Below, piece after piece: positions 44,164 to 51,683 of a stretch of 64,000 nucleotides of DNA. A program made the position numbers and the translations under genes. Below the pieces are notes generated by a model. It had not been told where the DNA came from and did not search any database. It saw only the letters and a program-made list of their open reading frames with translations. Numbering within the stretch: position 1 is the stretch's first letter; each line of letters starts with the position of its first letter. The DNA comes from Salinicola halophilus (GTDB lineage: Bacteria > Pseudomonadota > Gammaproteobacteria > Pseudomonadales > Halomonadaceae), in the NCBI RefSeq assembly GCF_003206155.1, contig NZ_PZJV01000001.1, positions 1,286,574 to 1,350,573 on the forward strand. Reading direction: 5' to 3'.

Positions 44164-46227
44164 TCAGCGCTTTTTTCCCGAACCGCCCCCGGTCAGCTTG
44201 CGAAGCGCGCCGGTGAGGCGCCAGGAGCGGCTACTGAGAATCTTGTCGCTGCGCTCCTTGAAATAGTCCGCTCGCGAGCGCTGGCGATCGGCGGTCTCCT
44301 GTAGGCGACCAATCTTGCGCTGATGGCTACGCAGCTCCTGCTTGAGTTTCTTGATCTCTTCGCGAGACTTGGCGTCGTCGGTCGTAACGGTTTTCGGGCG
44401 TTCGCGGAAGGCCTTGAGCAGCTTTTCCATCTCGCGCTCATTACTCTTGAGCAACTCGTTCAAGCGCTTCTCGCGCGCTTTGGATTTCTCGCTCTCAGTG
44501 CTTTGCTTCTCTTTGAGTTTCTGGTTCTCGTCTTTGAACTTTTGGTTCTCGGACTGCTGCTGCTTGAGTTCGCTGACGAGACGCGCATTCTCATCGGCTA
44601 GCGCCCGTTTGGCATCGCTCGTTTCCGCTAGCTGCGTGTCGAACTGCCGCCGCGCGTCGTTGAAGCGAGACTCGAGGGCGGAAAGCTTCTCTTTGTGCTC
44701 TTTGACCTTCTGCTGCAGTTCGCGCTGTTTCTCCACGTCACGCGCCTGAACCTGCTGGCGTTCGATAACGTCATGAAGCTCCTTGATCCGCGCTTCTCGA
44801 GCCCGCACCAGCTCTTTCTCGAGCCACTCGAGGCGAGCATTCATCTGCTTGTCGTTTTCCATATCGCGCTGCGCTTCCTTTCCCTGCTTCAACGTCTTCA
44901 GTTGTTTGTCACGGCTGGCAAGCTCTCGCTCCAGCTCCGAAATTCGGGTCGTCTGGCGTCGGCTTTCCACGTCCCGCGCCTCGAGCATTCGTCGGCGGGC
45001 TTCGTTGAGCCGGTTCAACAGCCCGAGCTGGAGTACGAGATCGTCGCCGCCGTCCTGGGTCAGGCTCGAGGCGAGAGATGAAGCGGCATCTTGCGTCGAC
45101 GACATCTCGGCGCCGCTCTGCACGAGAAGCCGTTGCCCGGCCTCACGACTCTCTTGGGCTTGAGCTTGCTGCAGCAGCCAGTCGTGGGCGCGTTGAAAGC
45201 TGCGACCGTCGCCGTCGGTCTGATGCCAGATCGGTACACCCATCGCATCGCCATAGCGTGAGAGTTGTGACATCGCCGCCACGGTGAAGGTGACATAGTC
45301 CAGCGGGTTGGCGCGGTCGAGTTCAGCGGGTAGCGAGCCGTCGAGATCGATCTGATCGTGACGACGAACGACGGCAACATCGGTGACGATATAGCGCGCC
45401 AGCGCTTCGTCACCCACGAACCAGGCGTACGCCAAGCACTGGAGGTCGTACCAGAGGGCGATGTTGTTGTGTGCACGTCCGGCACCGATGCCTTTGTCCT
45501 GCTCGCGAAACCAGCGCAAGAGCGCCCCGAACCACTCCCTGAGCGTCGCCGACAGCGTTGCCGGCAGCGCACTGGCACTTTCGAGCAGGAGCACGGCCTC
45601 GGTGACGTAGATGAGATGGCGCGCTTCGATCAGCCCTGGCGATCGTAGATCGCTGTGACCGGGAATCGTCTGAGCATATCGAAAATGCGGCGACTGACGG
45701 GTCTCGGTGTCGGCGAACCACGCCTCGAGCTGGGCGACGGCGCGCTCTCGATAGGCATCCTTGCGGGTGAACCAAGTCGCGAGCGATAGCACCTGGAGCG
45801 ATTCTGCCATATCGATCAAGCGCCGAGCATCGTAGCGCTCGTCGTAGCAGTCCGGATTGACCTCGCCGTCTCGGCGTACGTAAGGCAGCCCATTATCCGA
45901 GTCGGGATTGGGCCACCAGTACTTAGCGAGGCTTCGATAGTCGTTGGCCTCGCCCTCTTCTGACACTCCCGTCTTGTCGGTGACGCTCAAGATGGGCTCG
46001 GCGAGCACCGCGTCGGCACGCGCTTCCAGGCTACGAACGATAACCACGGCATCGTCGTCTTCCTGACGATAGAGCGCTTCGAGTTCGGCCAGCTGACGGG
46101 CGTCCAGCAGTACGGTCGACGGCAGCTTCTCATCGGCCACCGGCTCGGTGAGCTTGCCGCGCCAGCGGTAGCCGCTAGAGAGGCCGCTGCAGAGACTGAC
46201 AAATAGCGCTTTTTCGATCGCCAGCAT
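44164..46227 (-). CDS. degenerate alginate-lyase-like domain with long coiled coil
   Basis: A 687-residue protein. Residues ~70-345 resemble the alginate-lyase-like domains of the neighbours (AKYWWPNPDSDNGLPYVRRD; QSPHFRYAQTIPGHSDL), but the catalytic N-N-H is replaced by N-N-I in 'AHNNIALWYDLQ', and the second His of 'TAHYCC' aligns with Asp in 'LDYVTF'. It is probably not a working lyase. Residues ~400-660 are an almost continuous coiled coil rich in Lys, Glu and Gln. It ends in 'SSRSWRLTGALRKLTGG', the motif also seen in the GT2-GT4 protein. It could be a scaffold that positions other enzymes. The ATG at 46227 is preceded by AAGGAGTCCGCC. Confidence 0.8.
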   Translation of the reverse strand: MLAIEKALFVSLCSGLSSGYRWRGKLTEPVADEKLPSTVLLDARQLAELEALYRQEDDDAVVIVRSLEARADAVLAEPILSVTDKTGVSEEGEANDYRSLAKYWWPNPDSDNGLPYVRRDGEVNPDCYDERYDARRLIDMAESLQVLSLATWFTRKDAYRERAVAQLEAWFADTETRQSPHFRYAQTIPGHSDLRSPGLIEARHLIYVTEAVLLLESASALPATLSATLREWFGALLRWFREQDKGIGAGRAHNNIALWYDLQCLAYAWFVGDEALARYIVTDVAVVRRHDQIDLDGSLPAELDRANPLDYVTFTVAAMSQLSRYGDAMGVPIWHQTDGDGRSFQRAHDWLLQQAQAQESREAGQRLLVQSGAEMSSTQDAASSLASSLTQDGGDDLVLQLGLLNRLNEARRRMLEARDVESRRQTTRISELERELASRDKQLKTLKQGKEAQRDMENDKQMNARLEWLEKELVRAREARIKELHDVIERQQVQARDVEKQRELQQKVKEHKEKLSALESRFNDARRQFDTQLAETSDAKRALADENARLVSELKQQQSENQKFKDENQKLKEKQSTESEKSKAREKRLNELLKSNEREMEKLLKAFRERPKTVTTDDAKSREEIKKLKQELRSHQRKIGRLQETADRQRSRADYFKERSDKILSSRSWRLTGALRKLTGGGSGKKR

Positions 46228-46267
46228 GGCGGACTCCTTCCTTGGCAAATCTTGACGTCCCGGCGAA

Positions 46268-47179
46268 TCAGCGTCTCTCCGCCGTTCCGCCTTTGAGAAT
46301 TCTGACTATCTCCGGCCCTTCCCTGACCCACAGCCGGCACTGCACCAGCACGGCGATGAGCCGATAGCGGCTCGGCTGGTCGCGCCGTCGCCACAGCCGC
46401 GAGATGGGCAGTACGGGCGGCGCGAGGGCATAGGCAATTCGCGCCCAGCGTTCGAGTCCTCGGCTACGGCGTAGCTGCGCGCCTCTCACTCGGCGCGCCT
46501 TGCGCAGGATCTCCTCGAACGTCCGACGCGCGGGGTGTCGAACCCGGGCGAGCGGCTGATATCGCAAAGAGTAGCCCCGGGCGCTCGCGGTCAGGCAGAA
46601 CTGGCGATCCCCGCCGGAAAAGGCCGTCGCGTCGAAGCGCCCTACCCGTCGGAAGACTGCCGCCGACACGGCGAGATTGGCGGTCGCCGCAAAGCCCTGG
46701 CTTGCGTAATCACGCTGCGGAATGCCTTTGACCAGGTCAAAGATCTCCGCCCAGTTCGGCCGCGGACCGGACGCCGTCATGACGACGTCACCGCTGATCA
46801 AGCGACAGTCTCGCTCGCTCGCTTCGACCTCATCGATCGTCTCGGCCAGTACCGCCAGCCAGTCCGCCGCGGGACGGCAATCCGCGTCGGTGAAGACGAA
46901 CCAGTCGGTCTCGTCGATCCAGAGGTCGATGGCGGCATTACGCGCGGCGTAGGCGCCGGGTGTGGTGCATGTCACGACCTCGACATCGGTGCGCGACGCG
47001 ACGGACGCTTCGGGGTCGTTGTCGACCAGGACGATCCGAAACCGGTGTCGGGCCAGCGTCTGCGCCTGCAGGCACGCGAGAAGCGACTCGACCATCGTCC
47101 ACTGCCGATAGACCGGAACGACCACCGTCAGCTGGCGTACGCGACCCGCCGTTTCATCGACATCCGGCGTGCAAGGCAT
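46268..47179 (-). CDS. family 2 glycosyltransferase
   Basis: A 303-residue GT-A enzyme. The N-terminus has 'QLTVVVPVYRQWTMVESLLA', the nucleotide site 'PGAYAARNAAIDL' and the metal-binding 'WFVFTDADCRPAADWL'. Near residue 195 is 'FSGGDRQFCLTASARGY', the catalytic-base region. The C-terminal ~60 residues are basic and hydrophobic, so membrane association is likely. It is the first gene of the 11-gene operon, 40 nt before the coiled-coil gene, with a 94-nt divergent promoter region shared with the wzy-like gene. Confidence 0.9.
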   Translation of the reverse strand: MPCTPDVDETAGRVRQLTVVVPVYRQWTMVESLLACLQAQTLARHRFRIVLVDNDPEASVASRTDVEVVTCTTPGAYAARNAAIDLWIDETDWFVFTDADCRPAADWLAVLAETIDEVEASERDCRLISGDVVMTASGPRPNWAEIFDLVKGIPQRDYASQGFAATANLAVSAAVFRRVGRFDATAFSGGDRQFCLTASARGYSLRYQPLARVRHPARRTFEEILRKARRVRGAQLRRSRGLERWARIAYALAPPVLPISRLWRRRDQPSRYRLIAVLVQCRLWVREGPEIVRILKGGTAERR

Positions 47180-47273
47180 ACGGTATCCGGCCAGTTAACG
47201 AGCGGGTAACATGGTGCCACATTCCAAGTCCCCCGCCCACCGACGACGAGCGCTTCACGCCCCCTGACGCCCC

Positions 47274-48668
47274 ATGCCCGGACTCCTCACTCCCCCTAGC
47301 TGGCAGACCCCCGCGGCGATGCGCCGATGCCATATCATCGGGTTTGCGTCCCTGATCTGCTATCTCGCCACCTGGCTTGCCGGATTCGACTTCTCGAGGA
47401 GTTTCGAGCCGCTGCTGATGCTGGTCTACCTCATTGCGATATCGGTGCGGCCCCTGCACGGGCGCGGTTTCATCGACCCCCTCTGGCTGTTGCTGCTGGT
47501 ATGGCTGCTGATTCAGCTCGTCACGCTGCCTCCGGCGATGGCGCTGTTTCCCGACTACGCCGACGAGCAGATCAAGGACATGCGCGGGCTGACCAAGGTC
47601 TTTCTGATTCTGCCGATTGCCTGGGTACTGGCGGGCTCCACCCGCCTGGTACTGCTGGCACTCTCGACGCTGATCGTGGGGACGATGGCGGGCTCGTTGA
47701 TTCACGGCGAGTCCCCGACGATGCTGGCGACGCTGCTCGCGGCGGGCGAGCGCCCGACGCTCGGGTTTCAGAATTGGCAGCACGCCGGCGTCTGCGCGGG
47801 CGTGACACTGATCGCGACCGCCTGTTTCGCCCCGCGTCTGATACGCGATAGCGCACAGCGTCCAACGGCCCAGAGAGTGGCCCTCAGAGTGGCGTTTTCG
47901 CTGGTCGCCGCATGGTCGCTGATGGCCTGGACGGTGAGCATGACGCGCTCGGCCTGGCTCGGCATCGCGGTCGTTTCACTGGTGGCGGTGATCGGGGCGG
48001 CGATCGTCTGGCGACGCGGCTACGCCTTTCGGACTCTGCGCGTCCGCCACGTGCTGCTGGCGCTCGCCGCAACCCTCAGCGTCGCGCTACTGATGGGCAT
48101 CACTTACGGCGACCCGATCATCGATCGCATCACTGCCGAGCAGGGTACCGTCGCTGCGGTGCTGCGCGGCGATCTGAGCGCGGTGCCCAGTACCAGCATC
48201 GGTTTTCGTATCCACGCCTGGCACTACGCGCTGCAGCTACTCGAACAGAAGCCCTGGTTCGGCTGGGGACCGAAGAGCCATATCCCGCTGCTGCTGCAGA
48301 GCACCAACCCGGTGGAGAACACCACGCTCGGCGCGGTAGTGGAACGCAGCAACCTGCGGCATTTCCACAGCAGCTACGTCACGCTGCTCGTCGGCAACGG
48401 CGTGATCGGCGCCCTCGTGTACCTCGCGACCATCGCAACCGTTGCCAAGGCCGCCTGGGGAAGCTGGCGCCGCGGCAGGATGCCTACCGACGTCGCCATC
48501 TTTCTCTGCCTGTTCTTCGTGTTCTGGGCGGTGGTCAACGCCTTCGAAAGCTACATCGCCTATGCGACCGGCATCTACTTCGTCGGGGCGGTCGGCGCCG
48601 TCGCCTATACCTACCGAATGCGCGAGCGGCTGGATCGGCAGAGGGTCGCTCGCACCGAGTCCGCCTAG
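47274..48668 (+). CDS. O-antigen ligase / Wzy-like polysaccharide polymerase
   Basis: A 464-residue inner-membrane protein with 10-12 helices and one large periplasmic loop. The Wzy/WaaL-type segment is 'LRHFHSSYVTLLVGNGVIG' following 'KPWFGWGPKSHIP', with 'TVSMTRSAWLGIAVVSL' before the loop. It probably polymerises the lipid-linked repeat units made by the divergent operon, or ligates them. The start may be ATG 47274 or ATG 47319; neither has a strong ribosome-binding site. Its TAG stop overlaps the stop of the convergent SDR gene within a CTAG palindrome. Confidence 0.88.
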   Translation: MPGLLTPPSWQTPAAMRRCHIIGFASLICYLATWLAGFDFSRSFEPLLMLVYLIAISVRPLHGRGFIDPLWLLLLVWLLIQLVTLPPAMALFPDYADEQIKDMRGLTKVFLILPIAWVLAGSTRLVLLALSTLIVGTMAGSLIHGESPTMLATLLAAGERPTLGFQNWQHAGVCAGVTLIATACFAPRLIRDSAQRPTAQRVALRVAFSLVAAWSLMAWTVSMTRSAWLGIAVVSLVAVIGAAIVWRRGYAFRTLRVRHVLLALAATLSVALLMGITYGDPIIDRITAEQGTVAAVLRGDLSAVPSTSIGFRIHAWHYALQLLEQKPWFGWGPKSHIPLLLQSTNPVENTTLGAVVERSNLRHFHSSYVTLLVGNGVIGALVYLATIATVAKAAWGSWRRGRMPTDVAIFLCLFFVFWAVVNAFESYIAYATGIYFVGAVGAVAYTYRMRERLDRQRVARTESA

Positions 48669-49432
48669 ACCATGCCGCCGTTGGCACGCAGGATCTGACC
48701 GTTGATCCAGGCGCCCTGCGGGCCGGCGAGGAACGCGACCGCGCCGGCGATCTCCTCGGGCTTGCCGAGACGCTCGAGCGGCGACATCGCCGCGATCTTC
48801 TGCACCGTCTCTTCGCTCTTGCCATTGAAGAACAGCTCGGTCGCCACCGGACCCGGCGCTACCGCATTGACCGTGATCTCGCAGCCGCGCAGCTCGTTGG
48901 CGAGTACCCGCACCAGCCCCTCGACCCCCGCCTTGCTGGCGATGTAGGCCCCGTAGCCCGGGAACGACTTGCCGATGACCGACGAGGTGAGCGCGATGAT
49001 GCGTCCGCCCGCGGTCAGCGTTTCCGCCGCCTTGGCCAGGACCAGCCAGCTGCCGCGCAGGTTGGTGGCGAGCGTTCGGTCGAGCACCTCGACGTTGTCG
49101 GTCGTCATCTCGGCCATCTGCATCATGCCGGCGCTGTTGACGACGACGTCGAGTCGGCCAAAGCGCTCGAATGTGCACGCGAATAACCGCGCTACCGCCT
49201 CGGCATCGGCGATATCGGCCTGAATCGCCTCCGCGCATCCCCCACTGGCCTCGATCGCTTCCACCGTTTCCTTTGCCGCCGATTCGTTGCCGGCGTAGTT
49301 GATCACCACGGCGAATCCCTGATCGGAAAGCATCTGTGCGATAGCGCGGCCGATACCGCGCGAACCGCCGGTGATCAGCGCTACTTGGCGTTCGTCGTTT
49401 GCCGGCTCTGATGGTCGTGTCGATGACGTCAT
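48665..49432 (-). CDS. SDR-family NAD(P)-dependent oxidoreductase
   Basis: A 255-residue classical short-chain dehydrogenase. The cofactor motif is 'ALITGGSRGIGRAIAQ', the structural motif 'VVNSAGMMQ', and the active site Ser in 'ALTSSVIG' with Y-x3-K in 'YGAYIASKAGVEG'. 'TVNAVAPGPVATELFF' and 'WINGQILRANGG' end the fold. It resembles 3-oxoacyl-ACP reductase-like enzymes; the substrate is unknown. A LysR-family gene is divergent from it, so it is likely that regulator's target. It meets the Wzy-like gene stop to stop. Confidence 0.9.
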   Translation of the reverse strand: MTSSTRPSEPANDERQVALITGGSRGIGRAIAQMLSDQGFAVVINYAGNESAAKETVEAIEASGGCAEAIQADIADAEAVARLFACTFERFGRLDVVVNSAGMMQMAEMTTDNVEVLDRTLATNLRGSWLVLAKAAETLTAGGRIIALTSSVIGKSFPGYGAYIASKAGVEGLVRVLANELRGCEITVNAVAPGPVATELFFNGKSEETVQKIAAMSPLERLGKPEEIAGAVAFLAGPQGAWINGQILRANGGMV

Positions 49433-49509
49433 GAGTCAGTGCCTCATTGGATTGGGTTTGTAAGGAGCGAGAGCAGTATCCGCCGCAACGACCCCGGGAT
49501 AAATCGAAT

Positions 49510-49532
49510 AGACTGACAACATCATTCAGACT
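49510..49532. promoter_or_regulatory. candidate LysR-type operator
   Basis: AGACTGA-N9-TCAGACT, an inverted repeat with 6 of 7 pairs matched, lies in the 184-bp gap between the divergent SDR and LysR genes. Size and position suit a LysR-family binding site, but this is untested. Confidence 0.35.
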
Positions 49533-49616
49533 CTTGAACAATCTCGCGGGCGGCACGTTCGGCCAGTGACCCGGCGCGATTCGCGCCCCCGCATTCGCCT
49601 CACGCGAGCAGTGCCT

Positions 49617-50519
49617 ATGGACCGATTCGATGCCATGACGCTCTTCACGCGGATCGTGGAGAGCGGCAGTTTCACTCGCGCCGCCAATGCGCTCGACATC
49701 CCCCGCGCCAGCGCCACCCTGGCCATCCAGCAGCTGGAGGCGCGGCTTGCCATCAGACTGCTGGAGCGAACGACGCGCACGGTTCGGCCTACACCCGAGG
49801 GCGAGACTTACTACGCTCGCTGCCTCGAGCTCCTCGCCGAACTCGAAGATACCGAAGCGATGCTCTCGCCCGTGGCGGACGACCCTCGCGGCACGGTGCG
49901 CGTAGAGCTGCACGGCACCCACGCCACGCGCATCGTGCTGCCCCGCCTGGCCGAGTTCCGTGCCCGCTACCCGCGGCTGGAGGTCGTCGTCACCACCGGC
50001 GACCGCCGTGTCGACCTCGTCGCCGAGGGCGTCGACTGCGCCGTGCGCAGCGGCACGTCCGAAGACTCGAGTCTCGTCGCCCGCTACCTGACCACGCTCG
50101 AGCAGGTGATCTGCGCCAGCCCCGGCTACCTGGATCGGATGGGCGTTCCGCAGACACCGACGGCGCTGGCCGAGCATGACGTGGTTCGCTTCGTGTCGGG
50201 TCACGGCGCCCCGGACGGCACCCTGGATCTGATTATCGACGGCCAACTGTGCCGCTTTGCCAGCGGTGGCTGGCTCACCGTCAACGATGCCGAGAGCTAT
50301 ATGGCCGCCGCGATCGAGGGGCATGGCCTGATACAGCTGCCACGCCTGCGCCTGGAAGACGAGCTCGCCGCTGGCCGCCTGGTGGAGGTGCTCGCCGACT
50401 GGCAGAAACCCGCGCTGCCGATCCACATCGTCTACCCCCAGCGACGCCTGCTCGCCCCCCGGGTTCGCGTCTTCATCGACTGGCTGCAGACGATCTACGC
50501 CGACCGTTTCGGCGCGTAA
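49617..50519 (+). CDS. LysR-family transcriptional regulator
   Basis: A 300-residue regulator with the N-terminal winged helix (MDRFDAMTLFTRIVESGSFT; RASATLAIQQLEARLAIRLL) and 'RTTRTVRPTPEGETYY', typical of LTTRs close to DsvR/PecT-like members, then a periplasmic-binding-like effector domain. I chose the ATG at 49617 (MDRFDAM), the standard position; the longer frame is not conserved. It is divergent from the SDR gene, which it may control. Confidence 0.93.
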   Translation: MDRFDAMTLFTRIVESGSFTRAANALDIPRASATLAIQQLEARLAIRLLERTTRTVRPTPEGETYYARCLELLAELEDTEAMLSPVADDPRGTVRVELHGTHATRIVLPRLAEFRARYPRLEVVVTTGDRRVDLVAEGVDCAVRSGTSEDSSLVARYLTTLEQVICASPGYLDRMGVPQTPTALAEHDVVRFVSGHGAPDGTLDLIIDGQLCRFASGGWLTVNDAESYMAAAIEGHGLIQLPRLRLEDELAAGRLVEVLADWQKPALPIHIVYPQRRLLAPRVRVFIDWLQTIYADRFGA

Positions 50520-50639
50520 TCGCTCGCGCGGAGATCGTTCGTCCGCGCAAGGGGCTGGCTTTGCGCGATTGAATCGCCGTCGACGAACGCGCTACAGTCG
50601 CGCAGTCAACTTTTAAAAAGCAGAAAGGATAACTGATTG

Positions 50640-51221
50640 ATGGCGATGCTCTCTTCACTCGCGATGCCCCACGCCCAGGGCCTGACGTCTCGATCGCGCA
50701 CCTGGCAGCTCGGCGCTATCGTCGCGGGCACGCTGGCCTTGACGCTTTCGTCCTATGCTCAGATTCCCATGGTGCCGGTACCGGTCACGCTACAGATGCT
50801 GGCGGTGACGCTCATCGGGGCGCTCTACGGCTGGCGCCTGGGCGCACTGACGGTCATGGCCTGGCTGGGCGAAGCGGCAGTCGGGCTGCCGGTACTGGCC
50901 GGGGGTGCCAGCGGCTGGAGCGCCTTCATGAGCCCCAGCGCTGGCTATCTCTTGGCCTTTCCGCTCTGTGCGGCACTCTGCGGCTGGCTCGCCGAACGCG
51001 GCTGGGATGGCCATCGTCCCTGGTTCGCCGGCATCAGCCTGCTGGCTGCCAACCTGCTCTGCCTGCTGATCGGGACGGCCTGGCTAATGCCACTGGTGGG
51101 GATCGAATCGGCGATCGCGGTGGGGACAGTGCCGTTTCTGGTCGGAGCATTGCTCAAGTCCGCGCTCGGCGCCGTCACGCTCCGGCTGCTGGCGCAGACC
51201 CAGGCGCGCGGCCGCCGATGA
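50640..51221 (+). CDS. bioY: biotin transporter BioY
   Basis: A 193-residue membrane protein with six helices. BioY signatures are 'SSYAQIPMVPVPVTLQMLAV', 'GWRLGALTVMAWLGEAAVGL' and 'GGASGWSAFMSPSAGYLLAF'. It imports biotin, either alone or with an ECF module that is not encoded here. The ATG at 50640 has AAAGGAT upstream; the preceding TTG is not needed. No BirA or BioR operator was recognised. The stop overlaps the DUF1284 gene by 4 nt. Confidence 0.95.
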   Translation: MAMLSSLAMPHAQGLTSRSRTWQLGAIVAGTLALTLSSYAQIPMVPVPVTLQMLAVTLIGALYGWRLGALTVMAWLGEAAVGLPVLAGGASGWSAFMSPSAGYLLAFPLCAALCGWLAERGWDGHRPWFAGISLLAANLLCLLIGTAWLMPLVGIESAIAVGTVPFLVGALLKSALGAVTLRLLAQTQARGRR

Positions 51222-51676
51222 GCGTGGCGCTACGCGCGCATCATCTGCTCTGCGTGCTCACCTACGTCGGCCGGGGTTACAGCGAAGCGTTCGTTGCCAA
51301 CTACGACGCCCTGGCGCGGCGGATCATCGCCGGCGAGCCGATACGACTGGTCGCGGGGCCGGACGATATTTGCGCCCCGCTACTCGCCCCCACCGCCAGC
51401 GCGCCGGCCCACTGCCGGCAACCGAGCGTGGTCGAGCGCGATGCGGCGGCCCGCCACGAGGTCGCCGCGCTGCTCGGGCGAGCGCTTGCCGTGGGTGACA
51501 CGTTCACGCTGGACGCCGACACGCTCTCCCGTCTTCGCGACGGGTTCCGCGCCAACGAGATCCGCACTGCCTGCGTCGACTGTCAGTGGAGTGAACTCTG
51601 CACATCAGTCGCTGACGGCGGTTATCGGGACGTTCGCATCGTCGCCGCCCCGACTGCCGAATCGTCTGCGACGTGA
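51218..51676 (+). CDS. DUF1284 protein, cysteine-rich
   Basis: A 152-residue protein that opens 'LRAHHLLCVLTYVGRGYSEAF', the DUF1284 signature. Cysteines at about 12, 52 and 66 and a C-terminal 'CVDCQWSELC' cluster suggest a metal or iron-sulfur site, with the His pair after Arg-Ala as extra candidates. The function is unknown. ATGA overlap with bioY indicates coupled translation, hinting at a role tied to biotin uptake or at simple transcriptional linkage. Confidence 0.85.
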   Translation: MSVALRAHHLLCVLTYVGRGYSEAFVANYDALARRIIAGEPIRLVAGPDDICAPLLAPTASAPAHCRQPSVVERDAAARHEVAALLGRALAVGDTFTLDADTLSRLRDGFRANEIRTACVDCQWSELCTSVADGGYRDVRIVAAPTAESSAT

Positions 51677-51683
51677 CTGACGG

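Noticed and set aside
47200-47225. Possible sigma-54 promoter (TGGCAC ... TTAC) before the EPS operon
   Set aside because: The -12 GC element is missing at the required spacing.
48237-50426. 729-codon open frame on the minus strand
   Set aside because: It runs antisense across the Wzy-like, SDR and LysR genes and shows no coherent family; high G+C keeps stops rare.
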